Source of the DNA: Dyella marensis
Lineage (GTDB): Bacteria; Pseudomonadota; Gammaproteobacteria; Xanthomonadales; Rhodanobacteraceae
Length of the DNA: 64,000 nt
NCBI RefSeq assembly: GCF_900112865.1
Contig: NZ_FONH01000010.1
Coordinates: forward strand, 62,001 to 126,000
Reading direction: 5' to 3'
Every line of letters starts with the position of its first letter. Positions within the stretch are counted from its first letter, which is position 1. Shown here piece by piece: positions 24,710 to 33,232 of the stretch. The notes beneath the pieces were generated by a model. It made no database searches. It was not told where the DNA came from and saw nothing but the letters and a program-made list of their open reading frames with translations. The translations under genes and the position numbers were made by a program.

Positions 24710-26875
24710 ATGAGCACGACCACGCATCCCGAACCCGTGGATACGTCGTCGCTGCCCCCGTACGTGCTGGCGCTCAAGGAGCGCGTCGCCTATCTACCGC
24801 CCGAGCAGGTCGCGCGCGTGCTGCGCGCCTACGAGGTCGGCGCGCAGGCGCATGAAGGCCAGGCGCGCAAAAGCGGCGAGCCGTACATCACGCATCCGGT
24901 CGCGGTCGCCGGCATCCTCGCCGAGCTCGGCCTGGATGCCGAGACCATCATCGCGGCGATCCTGCACGACACGCTGGAAGACACCGCGCTCAGCCGCACC
25001 GAGCTTGCCGGCGAATTCGGCGAGACCGTGGCCGACCTGGTCGACGGCGTCACCAAGCTGGACAAGATGCGCTTCAGCAGCCGGCAGGAAGCCGACGCCG
25101 AAAGCTTCCGCAAGATGCTGCTGGCGATGGCGCGCGACCTGCGCGTGATCCTGATCAAGCTCGCCGACCGCCTGCACAACATGCGCACGCTCGGTGCCAA
25201 GGATGCCGACTCGCGTCGCCGCATCGCGCGCGAGACGCTGGAGATCTACGCGCCGATCGCGCAGCGCCTGGGCATGAACAAGTTCAAGGCCGAGCTGCAG
25301 GACCTGGGTTTCCGCGCCCTGCATCCGGACCGCTACCGCGTGATCAGCGAGCGCATCCGCGCCGCGCTGGGCAATCGCCGCGAGGCGATGGGCAAGATCG
25401 AGGCCGCGCTGTCGGCACGTCTTACTGGCGAGCACCTGGCTTCGCGCGTGCTCGGCCGCATCAAGTCGCCGTGGAGCATCTATTCGAAGATGCGCAGCGA
25501 GCATAAGAGCTTCGCCCAGCTGATGGACGTCTACGGTTTCCGCGTGGTGGTCGACAGCGCAATGAGCTGCTACGTCGCGCTGGGTGCGGTGCATTCGCTG
25601 TACAAGCCGGTGGATCGCCGCTTCAAGGATTTCATCGCGATCCCCAAGGCCAACGGCTACCAGTCGCTGCACACCGTGCTGCTGGGGCCGTTTGGTGCGC
25701 CGATCGAAGTACAGATCCGCACGGCCGAGATGGATTCGGTGGCCGAGCGCGGCGTGGCCGCGCACTGGGCCTACAAGACCGACAGCGGTCCCGCCAACAG
25801 CGCGCAGGCGCGGGCGCGCGAATGGCTGTCGTCGCTGGCCGACAGCCAGGCGAATACGGCCTCGTCGTCCGAGTTCATCGAGAACGTCAAGATCGACCTG
25901 TTCCCGGACGAGGTCTATCTGTTCACCCCGCGCGGCGACATCCTCTCGCTGCCGCGCAACGCCACGGCACTGGATTTCGCCTACGCGGTGCATACCGACG
26001 TCGGCGACCACGCGGTGGCCGCGCGCGTGGATAAGAAGCTGCTGCCGCTGCGCACGCGCCTGGAATCCGGTCAGCTGGTGGAGATCATCACCGCGCCGTC
26101 GGCGGTGCCCAATCCGGCCTGGCTGGAGTCCGTGGTCACCGGCAAGGCGCGCACGGCGATCCGCCAGTACCTGAAGCATCTGCAGCACGAGGACGCAGTC
26201 GACTTCGGTCATCGCATGCTCGATCGCGCGCTCGATGCGCAGGGCTCGAGCCTGGATGCGATCCCGGTCGCCGTGCTTGATCGTTTCCTGGAAGCGGCCA
26301 AGCTCAAGCGCCTGGAAGAACTGCTCGCCGACATCGCGCTGGGCAACCGCATGCCGGACGTGGTCGCCGGCCAGCTGCTCGCCGCGCGCGGCAAGCAGAA
26401 GGGCACCGCGGCGCCCACGCAGCATGCGGTGGAGAAGATCCGCATCACCGGCGCCGAGCGCGGTGTGCTGAGCTTCGGCAACTGCTGCCACCCGCTGCCG
26501 GGCGACGAGATCATCGGTTATCTCTCCACCGGCAAGGGCATCGTGGTGCACCGGATCGAATGCCCGAACGTGGTAGAGCTGCGCAAGTCGCCGGAGCGCT
26601 GCGTCGCCATCGAATGGGACCGCGACGTGCAGGGCGACTACCGTGCCGAGCTGCGCATCGAGGTCATCAACCGTCCGGGCGTGCTGGCCACGGTGGCAGC
26701 GGCGATCGCTGCGGCGAACTCGAATATCGAGAACGTGGAATACGTCGAGCGCGACAGCGCCGCGGCCACGCTGCTGTTCGCGCTGGAAGTGAAGAACCGC
26801 AAGCACCTGGCCGACGTGATCCGCCGCGTGCGCCGCACCGGCGTGGTGAGCGGCGCCTACCGCTATCCGCTTTAA
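24710..26875 (+). CDS. spoT: Bifunctional (p)ppGpp synthetase/hydrolase SpoT
   Basis: Controls the stringent response by making and degrading (p)ppGpp. The 721-residue product has an HD hydrolase domain with ligands H62, H86-D87 (HDTLED) and D153 (LADRLHNM). A synthetase domain follows (about 230-345, with [14 protein letters not shown] and [10 protein letters not shown]), then a TGS domain (about 395-455, [11 protein letters not shown]), a conserved CCHPLPGD zinc-finger region and a C-terminal ACT domain (about 645-721). Since the hydrolase motif is intact, it is SpoT rather than RelA. The ATG at 24710 is chosen; longer versions run into non-conserved sequence. Confidence 0.97.
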   Translation: MSTTTHPEPVDTSSLPPYVLALKERVAYLPPEQVARVLRAYEVGAQAHEGQARKSGEPYITHPVAVAGILAELGLDAETIIAAILHDTLEDTALSRTELAGEFGETVADLVDGVTKLDKMRFSSRQEADAESFRKMLLAMARDLRVILIKLADRLHNMRTLGAKDADSRRRIARETLEIYAPIAQRLGMNKFKAELQDLGFRALHPDRYRVISERIRAALGNRREAMGKIEAALSARLTGEHLASRVLGRIKSPWSIYSKMRSEHKSFAQLMDVYGFRVVVDSAMSCYVALGAVHSLYKPVDRRFKDFIAIPKANGYQSLHTVLLGPFGAPIEVQIRTAEMDSVAERGVAAHWAYKTDSGPANSAQARAREWLSSLADSQANTASSSEFIENVKIDLFPDEVYLFTPRGDILSLPRNATALDFAYAVHTDVGDHAVAARVDKKLLPLRTRLESGQLVEIITAPSAVPNPAWLESVVTGKARTAIRQYLKHLQHEDAVDFGHRMLDRALDAQGSSLDAIPVAVLDRFLEAAKLKRLEELLADIALGNRMPDVVAGQLLAARGKQKGTAAPTQHAVEKIRITGAERGVLSFGNCCHPLPGDEIIGYLSTGKGIVVHRIECPNVVELRKSPERCVAIEWDRDVQGDYRAELRIEVINRPGVLATVAAAIAAANSNIENVEYVERDSAAATLLFALEVKNRKHLADVIRRVRRTGVVSGAYRYPL

Positions 26876-26928
26876 GTCGCGTCCGCGCTTTCCTACACTT
26901 CGGGCTTTCCCCGTCCGAGGTTCCCGCG

Positions 26929-27312
<384 letters not shown>

Positions 27313-27321
27313 CCTTGCGGC

Positions 27322-27355
27322 GAGGCGTGCGCCGACACGTGGTGTCGCACGCCTC
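27322..27355 (+). terminator. Hairpin after ridA
   Basis: GAGGCGTGC and GCACGCCTC form a nine-pair stem enclosing a second GACAC/GTGTC pairing. No T-run follows, so it may be an RNA-stabilising or Rho-linked structure rather than an intrinsic terminator. It sits in the 82-base gap before recG. Confidence 0.4.
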
Positions 27356-27394
27356 CGCTACGCCTTTGCCGGCGCCTCCGCTAGGCTTTCGGTG

Positions 27395-29509
27395 ATGTCC
27401 GCTGCGCCCACGCCACCCGCCGTCCATGCTTCCAGGGATCCCGGCCTCGCGCCGGTGTCGTCCCTGCCTGGTGTCGGCCCGGCGCTGGCCGCCACCCTGG
27501 CCAAGCTGGGCCTGGAGCGCCTGCAGGACCTGTGGTTCCACCTGCCGTTGCGCTACGAAGACCGCACCCAGATCAGCACCATCGCGGAGCTGCACGTGGG
27601 CGACCGCGTCCAGGTCGAGGGCAAGGTGGAAGCGGTCGAGCGCGGCTTCCGCTACCGGCCGCAGCTGAAGGTGGCGATCAGCGACGATTCGCGCGAAACG
27701 CTGGTGCTGCGCTTCTTCCACTTCCATCGCGCCCAGGCCGAGCAGCTCAAGCCCGGTGTGCGCCTGCTGGTCTACGGCGAAGTGCGCCACGGCGCGCAGG
27801 GCCTGGAGATGGTGCATCCGCAGTACCAGCGGCTGGAAGGCGTGGCCGAGCCGGCGATGGAGGAGCGGCTGACCCCGGTCTATCCCACCACCGAAGGCCT
27901 GGGCGTGAAGCGGCTGGCCGGCGTGATCGCCAAGGCGCTGGCGCTGCTGCCGCCCGACCGGGAGCTGGAGCTGATTCCGCCTGACCTGGGCGCGCAACAC
28001 GGCCTGACTTCGCTCCGTGACGCACTGCTCTATGTGCACCGCCCGCCGCCCGACGCACACCTTGGCCAGCTGACGCAGGGCCGGCATCCCGCGCAGCAAC
28101 GCCTGGCCTTCGAGGAACTGCTGACCCAGCACCTCAGCCTCAAGCGCATGCGCGCCGCGGTGAAGCGGCGCCACTCGCCCGCGCTCGGCGGCGACGGCAC
28201 GCTGCGCGCACGCCTGCTGGCAGGGCTGCCGTTCCGGCTTACCGGCGCGCAGCAGCGCGTCAGCGACGCCGTGGCCGTGGACATGGCTAGGACGCATCCG
28301 ATGCTGCGGTTGGTGCAGGGCGACGTCGGCAGCGGCAAGACCGTGGTCGCCGCGCTGGCGGCGCTCGCGGCGGTCGAATCGGGCCATCAGGTCGCGCTGA
28401 TGGCGCCCACCGAACTGCTGGCCGAGCAGCACCTGCGCAACTTCCGCCACTGGCTGCAGCCGCTGGGCGTGGAAGTCGAATGGCTGGCCGGCAAGGTCAC
28501 CGGCAAGGCGCGCACGCGGGCGCTCGAACGCGTCGCCGCCGGCGCGCCGGTGGTGATCGGCACGCATGCGCTGATGCAGGAGGGCGTCGAGTTCGCGCGG
28601 CTGGGCCTGGTGATCGTCGACGAGCAGCATCGCTTCGGCGTGCAGCAGCGCCTGGCGTTGCGCGACAAGGGGCTGGAAGGCGACCAGGTGCCGCACCAGC
28701 TGGTGCTCACCGCGACGCCGATCCCGCGCACGCTGGCGATGAGCGCGTATGCCGACCTGGACGTCTCCTCCATCGACGAGCTGCCGCCGGGCCGCACGCC
28801 GGTGCAGACCATCGCCATCTCCAATGCGCGCCGCGCGGAAGTGATCGAGCGCATTCATGCGGCCTGTCACGAAGGCCGCCAGGTCTACTGGGTGTGCACG
28901 CTGATCGAGGAAACCGAACAGCTGCGCGCGCAGGCGGCGGAGGTGGCGCATGCGGAACTGTCGGCGGCGCTCGGCGACCGCAAGGTAGGCCTGATCCACG
29001 GCCGCATGAAGCCCAGGGAAAAACAGGCGGTGATGGACGCCTTCAAGCACGGCGAACTGGCCGTGCTGGTCGCCACCACCGTGATCGAGGTGGGTGTGGA
29101 CGTACCCAACGCCAGCCTGATGGTGATCGAGAACAGCGAACGGCTCGGCCTGGCCCAGCTGCACCAGCTGCGCGGCCGCGTGGGCCGCGGCGCGGTTGCC
29201 TCCAACTGCGTGCTGCTGTACCAGCCGCCGCTGGGCATGCTGGCCAGGGAGCGCCTGCAGGTGATGCGCGATACCAACGATGGTTTCCGCATCGCCGAGA
29301 AAGACCTCGAGCTGCGCGGCCCGGGCGAAGTGCTCGGCACGCGCCAGACCGGCCAGCTCAGCTTCCGCATCGCCGACCTCTCCCGCGACGCGCACCTGCT
29401 GCCGGCGGTGCAGGAGGTCGGCGCGCAGATGCTGCGCCATCACGCCGGCCAGGCGGAGCGGCTGATCGAGCGCTGGATCGGTGGCGCGGCGCGTTATGCG
29501 CACGCGTAA
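27395..29509 (+). CDS. recG: ATP-dependent DNA helicase RecG
   Basis: RecG remodels stalled replication forks and branch-migrates recombination intermediates. The 704-residue product has an N-terminal wedge (OB-fold) domain with FHLPLRYEDRTQ, then helicase motifs: Walker A GDVGSGKT, the DEQH box in IVDEQHRFGVQQR, TATPIPRTL and a C-terminal TIEVGVDVPNA-type block followed by LHQLRGRVGRG. The C-terminal helical hairpin region GEVLGTRQTGQ is intact. ATG at 27395 is preferred over the GTG directly before it. It lies downstream of ridA in the spoT-ridA-recG order seen in relatives. Confidence 0.97.
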   Translation: MSAAPTPPAVHASRDPGLAPVSSLPGVGPALAATLAKLGLERLQDLWFHLPLRYEDRTQISTIAELHVGDRVQVEGKVEAVERGFRYRPQLKVAISDDSRETLVLRFFHFHRAQAEQLKPGVRLLVYGEVRHGAQGLEMVHPQYQRLEGVAEPAMEERLTPVYPTTEGLGVKRLAGVIAKALALLPPDRELELIPPDLGAQHGLTSLRDALLYVHRPPPDAHLGQLTQGRHPAQQRLAFEELLTQHLSLKRMRAAVKRRHSPALGGDGTLRARLLAGLPFRLTGAQQRVSDAVAVDMARTHPMLRLVQGDVGSGKTVVAALAALAAVESGHQVALMAPTELLAEQHLRNFRHWLQPLGVEVEWLAGKVTGKARTRALERVAAGAPVVIGTHALMQEGVEFARLGLVIVDEQHRFGVQQRLALRDKGLEGDQVPHQLVLTATPIPRTLAMSAYADLDVSSIDELPPGRTPVQTIAISNARRAEVIERIHAACHEGRQVYWVCTLIEETEQLRAQAAEVAHAELSAALGDRKVGLIHGRMKPREKQAVMDAFKHGELAVLVATTVIEVGVDVPNASLMVIENSERLGLAQLHQLRGRVGRGAVASNCVLLYQPPLGMLARERLQVMRDTNDGFRIAEKDLELRGPGEVLGTRQTGQLSFRIADLSRDAHLLPAVQEVGAQMLRHHAGQAERLIERWIGGAARYAHA

Positions 29510-29580
29510 GGGCAGGGCGCGATGACTTTTGCGTTCCGCGCTCGCCGCCGTAAGCTAGCCGGCTCATCCGAGGAAACCCC

Positions 29581-30513
29581 ATGACCAAGCCCCAGCTGCT
29601 GATCGACACCGACCCCGGCGTGGACGACGCCCTCGCCATCCTGATGGCGCATGCCCACGCCGACATCGCCGGCCTGAGCATCGCCGCGGGCAACGTGGGC
29701 CTGGGGCATACCGTGCGCAATGCGCGCACGCTGGTCGATCTGGTCGGTGGCGGCGTGCCGGTGTTCGCGGGCTGCCCGACGCCACTGGTGCGCGGGCCGG
29801 AGGAGGACGCCGCCTTCGTGCACGGCGCGGATGGCCTGGGCGACGTCGGCTTCGCCGAGCCCGTCGCGACGGCCGAGGCGGAGCAGGCCGCGCTGGCGCT
29901 GCTGCGCCTCACCCGCGAGCGTCCGGGCGAGCTGACCCTGGTGGCACTGGCTCCGCTGACCAACGTGGCGCTGGCCCTGCGCCTGGATCCGACCCTGCCG
30001 CAGCGCGTGAAGCGCCTGGTGGTGATGGGCGGGGCGGTGACCGGCCTCGGCAACACCGGCAAGGTGCCGGCCGAGTTCAACATCGGCTTCGATCCCGAGG
30101 CCGCGCACGTGGTGTTCGAGGCCTTCCCGCAGTTCGAGCTGGTCGACTGGGAAGCCACCCTGCGCCATGCCTTCGACGAGCCGGAATTCGACGGCTGGCT
30201 CGATGCCGGCGACAAGCGCGCCGAGTTCTTCGGCCAGGTATTCCGCACCGCCCGCGCCTTCAATGCCAGCAGCAAGCGCCGGGGCATCATCGCGGCGGAT
30301 GCGCTGGCGATGGCGGTGGCGATCGACCCGTCCATCGTCACCCGCAGCGAGGAGCGCCACGTGGCCATCGAGCTGGACGGCCGGCTCACCCGCGGCGCCA
30401 CGGTGGTGGACTGGACCGGCCGCCTGGGCCATCCGGCCAATGCGCGGATCGTGCTGGAGGTGGACCAGGAACGCTTCGCGGCCATGGTGAGACGCGCGCT
30501 GGGCGCAGCCTGA
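29581..30513 (+). CDS. Inosine-uridine preferring nucleoside hydrolase family protein
   Basis: Hydrolyses the N-glycosidic bond of ribonucleosides to base and ribose. The 310-residue protein has the calcium-binding motif DTDPGVDDA (residues 9-17), the core VVMGGAVTGLGN with the family asparagine context AEFNIGFDPEAA, and a late aspartate in IIAADALAMA that completes the metal site. Substrate specificity among purine, pyrimidine or broad-range types cannot be read from the sequence. Start ATG at 29581 has GAGGA six to ten bases upstream. It follows recG after 71 bases. A hairpin at 30526-30550 lies downstream. Confidence 0.9.
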   Translation: MTKPQLLIDTDPGVDDALAILMAHAHADIAGLSIAAGNVGLGHTVRNARTLVDLVGGGVPVFAGCPTPLVRGPEEDAAFVHGADGLGDVGFAEPVATAEAEQAALALLRLTRERPGELTLVALAPLTNVALALRLDPTLPQRVKRLVVMGGAVTGLGNTGKVPAEFNIGFDPEAAHVVFEAFPQFELVDWEATLRHAFDEPEFDGWLDAGDKRAEFFGQVFRTARAFNASSKRRGIIAADALAMAVAIDPSIVTRSEERHVAIELDGRLTRGATVVDWTGRLGHPANARIVLEVDQERFAAMVRRALGAA

Positions 30514-30525
30514 GTGGCCCGGGCC

Positions 30526-30574
30526 GGGCAAGTCACTGACGTGCTTGCCCTTGGCGCGGGGAGGTCGCTATAAT
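30526..30574 (+). promoter_or_regulatory. rpmE2 promoter with -35 box inside a hairpin
   Basis: TTGCCC (30545-30550) and a perfect TATAAT (30569-30574) are 18 bases apart, 32 bases before rpmE2. The -35 box forms the right arm of a hairpin (GGGCAAG at 30526-30532 with CTTGCCC at 30544-30550), so the DNA is also a dyad that a regulator could bind. Confidence 0.7.
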
Positions 30575-30606
30575 GCCGCTCTTTCGCCCATCGCTTTGAG
30601 TCCGTC

Positions 30607-30852
30607 ATGAAGCCCGATATCCATCCGAATTACCGCCCGGTGGTGTTCCAGGACCTGTCGTCCGACTTCGCGTTCCTGACGCGTTCGACGATCGCGACCA
30701 AGGAAACCGTCAAGTGGCAGGACGGCAACGAGTACCCGCTGATCAAGGTGGATATCTCCAGCCATTCGCACCCGTTCTACACCGGCAAGCAGAAGACCAT
30801 CGAAACCGGTGGCCGCGTGGACAAGTTCCGCCGCCGCTACGCGCAGAAGTAA
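30607..30852 (+). CDS. rpmE2: Ribosomal protein bL31, zinc-independent type B
   Basis: Large-subunit ribosomal protein of 81 residues. It opens with [16 protein letters not shown] and contains [13 protein letters not shown] and [10 protein letters not shown], the type B form. There is no cysteine at all, so the zinc-binding CxxC pairs of type A are absent. In bacteria with both types, the cysteine-free copy is usually under Zur control; whether a second copy exists here cannot be seen. It has its own strong promoter and a strong terminator and is therefore a single-gene transcript. Confidence 0.96.
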   Translation: MKPDIHPNYRPVVFQDLSSDFAFLTRSTIATKETVKWQDGNEYPLIKVDISSHSHPFYTGKQKTIETGGRVDKFRRRYAQK

Positions 30853-30908
30853 TCGCGCGACGCGTCAGCCAGTCTTATGACTGGCGGAGCTGCAAGGTCA
30901 GGTACATG

Positions 30909-30944
30909 GCATGGGGCGAGCGCAGGCTCGCCCCATGCTTTTTC
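30909..30944 (+). terminator. Strong intrinsic terminator after rpmE2
   Basis: GCATGGGGCGAGC and GCTCGCCCCATGC form a 13-pair perfect stem with a GCAG loop, followed by TTTTTC. It isolates rpmE2 from gltA. Confidence 0.9.
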
Positions 30945-30990
30945 GCGTCCGCCATCCGACCATTCGCCAAGGGATGTTCGCCGGGTGATG

Positions 30991-30999
30991 TGTGATAAT
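30991..30999 (+). promoter_or_regulatory. Extended -10 element of the gltA promoter
   Basis: TGTGATAAT matches the extended -10 pattern TGnTATAAT with one mismatch. No good -35 box lies 17 bases upstream, as expected for extended -10 promoters. It lies 102 bases before the gltA start, leaving a leader of about 95 bases. Confidence 0.5.
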
Positions 31000-31101
31000 G
31001 GGCGGCGTTGCATCGCGCCTTCCCCAGCGCGATGCGCTTATTTCCCCCGCCTGGCGCACCACCCCCGGTGACCGGCGGCGACATTCGCGAAGGAGGTTTC
31101 C

Positions 31102-32397
31102 GTGTCCGATACCAAGACCGTCAAGCTGGTGGATGAGTCGAACAACCGCAGCAGCGAGCTGCCCCTGCTGAGTGGCACGCTCGGTCCGGCCTGCGTCGAC
31201 ATCGGCAATCTGTACAAGGACACCGGCCACTTCACCTACGACCCGGGCTACGGCAGCACCGCCAGCACCAAGAGCGCGATCACCTACATCGACGGCGACC
31301 AGGGCGTGCTGCTGTACCGCGGCTACCCGATCGAGCAGCTGGCCGAGAAGTCGAGCTTCCTCGAGACCGCTTACCTGCTGCTCAACGGCGAGCTGCCCAG
31401 CAAGAGCGAGTTCGTCAAGTTCGAAGACGACATCACGCATCACACGATGATGCACGAGTCGCTCAAGGACTTCTTCAAGGGCTTCCACCACGACGCGCAT
31501 CCGATGGCCATGCTGGCCGCCTCGGTGGCTTCGCTGTCGGCCTTCTACCACGACGACATCGACGTCGATGACGCGGAAGACCGCAAGCTGGCCGCGATCC
31601 GCCTGATCGCCAAGATGCCGACCATCGCCGCCGCCTGCTTCCGCTATTCGATCGGCTGGCCGTTCCGCTATCCGCGCAACAACCTCGAATACGTCGACCG
31701 CTTCCTGCACATGATGTTCGAGGTGCCGAGCGAGCCGCTGACGCTGAGCCCGGTCGCCGCCAAGGCGCTGGACCTGCTGTTCATCCTGCACGCCGACCAC
31801 GAGCAGAACGCCTCCACCTCGACGGTGCGCCTGGTCGGCTCGACCGGCGCCAACCCGTACGCCTCCATCGCCGCAGGCATCACCGCGCTGTGGGGCCCGG
31901 CGCACGGCGGCGCCAACGAGGCGGTGCTGAAGATGCTCGAGGAGATCGGCACGGCCGACAAGGTCGAGACCGCGGTCAAGCGCGCCAAGGACAAGAACGA
32001 CAACTTCCGCCTGATGGGCTTCGGCCATCGCGTGTACAAGAATTTCGACCCGCGCGCGAAGATCATCCGCGAGATGACCCACAAGGTGCTCGGCGAGCTC
32101 GGCGTCAACGACCCGCTGCTGGAAGTGGCGCTGAAGCTGGAAGAGGCGGCGCTGAAGGATGACTACTTCGTCGAGCGCAAGCTGTACCCGAACGTCGACT
32201 TTTACTCGGGCATCATCTACAAGGCGCTCAACATCCCGACCGAAATGTTCACCGTGATGTTCGCCATCGCCCGTACCGCCGGCTGGATCGCCCACTGGAT
32301 CGAGCAGCACGAAACCCCCGGTGCGCGCATCGGCCGTCCGCGCCAGATCTACACCGGCGCCAACGTGCGCGACTACGTGTCGGCCGACAAGCGCTGA
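31102..32397 (+). CDS. gltA: Citrate synthase (type II)
   Basis: Condenses acetyl-CoA and oxaloacetate to citrate, the entry step of the TCA cycle. The 431-residue protein matches the hexameric, NADH-sensitive type II enzymes of gram-negative bacteria. Catalytic residues are visible in [15 protein letters not shown] (His), [15 protein letters not shown] (His) and [10 protein letters not shown] (Asp). The N-terminal beta domain ([22 protein letters not shown]) is the regulatory part. The start is GTG at 31102, supported by an ideal AAGGAGG at 31090-31096. It is followed by a bidirectional terminator. Confidence 0.97.
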   Translation: MSDTKTVKLVDESNNRSSELPLLSGTLGPACVDIGNLYKDTGHFTYDPGYGSTASTKSAITYIDGDQGVLLYRGYPIEQLAEKSSFLETAYLLLNGELPSKSEFVKFEDDITHHTMMHESLKDFFKGFHHDAHPMAMLAASVASLSAFYHDDIDVDDAEDRKLAAIRLIAKMPTIAAACFRYSIGWPFRYPRNNLEYVDRFLHMMFEVPSEPLTLSPVAAKALDLLFILHADHEQNASTSTVRLVGSTGANPYASIAAGITALWGPAHGGANEAVLKMLEEIGTADKVETAVKRAKDKNDNFRLMGFGHRVYKNFDPRAKIIREMTHKVLGELGVNDPLLEVALKLEEAALKDDYFVERKLYPNVDFYSGIIYKALNIPTEMFTVMFAIARTAGWIAHWIEQHETPGARIGRPRQIYTGANVRDYVSADKR

Positions 32398-32416
32398 GCG
32401 CAGCGTCGCCGCACAC

Positions 32417-32449
32417 GAAAACGCCCGGCCATGCCGGGCGTTTTCTTTT
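32417..32449. terminator. Bidirectional terminator between gltA and the convergent gene
   Basis: GAAAACGCCCGGC-CAT-GCCGGGCGTTTTC is a perfect long stem with A-runs and T-runs on both sides, so it works for gltA and for the minus-strand gene ending at 32467. Confidence 0.93.
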
Positions 32450-32466
32450 GGGCGGAAGCTGAAGAG

Positions 32467-33141
32467 TCAGCGCAAGGCCGCCGCGAGCTTGCGTTCGAAG
32501 TCGTCTTCGTCCGCGCCCTCGGCGATCAGGGCTTCCACGGTGGCGAGCGGGGCGCGGCGCATGGGCTTCTCGTCGATGCGGTCCAGCGGCGGCTGGCGCA
32601 GCGAGTTGACCGGCAGCACGGTGAGGTCGAACGGCAGTTCGTCGGCGGCGAACAGCAGCACCGGGTATTCGGCCTGTTCGTCGCGGCTGATGCGCAGGCG
32701 GCGTGTCTGCGTTTCGACGGGCACGCCATGTTCGCGCAGGTGCAGGATGACCGTCTCCGGATCGTCGCTGAACACATGCAGGCAGACCGCCGAATGGCTG
32801 TCCGCGGTGCCGTCCAGCACGGCGCCGACCAGGCGCGGTTCGTAGTCGCCGAGGAAGCGCATGGCTTCCGCCGCCGCCTCGCGGCGTTTCTGCAGCAGCT
32901 GCGGCTGGCTGTGCGCCTGGAAGATGCGCTGGTGTTCGCGCAGCGCTTCCTCGATCTCGTTGTTGCGCGGCAGCGCCTGGGTGTCGAAGATGCCCAGCCG
33001 CTCGGCGGCCTTGAGCTTGGCGTGATGAAAATCGCGGATGCCGTGTTCGCTCATGAGGCGCGCGGCCTCCTGGGCGATGCGCAGGCGGTTGCGCTGGACG
33101 CGGTCCTGCGCATGGATACGGTGATGTTCGCCTCGAGCCAT
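32467..33141 (-). CDS. Conserved-looking protein of unknown function
   Basis: A 224-residue soluble, charged protein I do not firmly recognise. Residues 1-35 are very basic and rich in His and Arg (GEHHRIHAQDRVQRNRLR), followed by a helical region with HAKLKAAERLGIFDTQALPRN. The middle stretch PRLVGAVLDGTADSHSAVCLHVFSDDPE loosely resembles the start of a nucleotidyltransferase fold (GAV..GTA..HS), but the catalytic Asp-x-Asp is not clear. The C-terminus is acidic and helical. It lies 91 bases downstream of mrcA on the same strand, across a small hairpin (33204-33224) with no T-run, so it may be co-transcribed with PBP1A. Confidence 0.7.
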   Translation of the reverse strand: MARGEHHRIHAQDRVQRNRLRIAQEAARLMSEHGIRDFHHAKLKAAERLGIFDTQALPRNNEIEEALREHQRIFQAHSQPQLLQKRREAAAEAMRFLGDYEPRLVGAVLDGTADSHSAVCLHVFSDDPETVILHLREHGVPVETQTRRLRISRDEQAEYPVLLFAADELPFDLTVLPVNSLRQPPLDRIDEKPMRRAPLATVEALIAEGADEDDFERKLAAALR

Positions 33142-33232
33142 GATCCTGGTCCCTCCCGGTCGTTGGTTGGAGGTGCGGCCGTGCCTGACGGCCTCGCGGC
33201 GTAGCGGGTGGGCCGGCCACCCGCCGGTCGCG

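Noticed and set aside
27346..27385. Direct repeat GCCTCCGCTA in the ridA-recG gap
   Set aside because: Ten bases, two copies, GC-rich background; likely chance.
33204..33224. Hairpin GCGGGTGG/CCACCCGC between mrcA and the next gene as a terminator
   Set aside because: No T-run on the relevant strand; left as a weak structure only.
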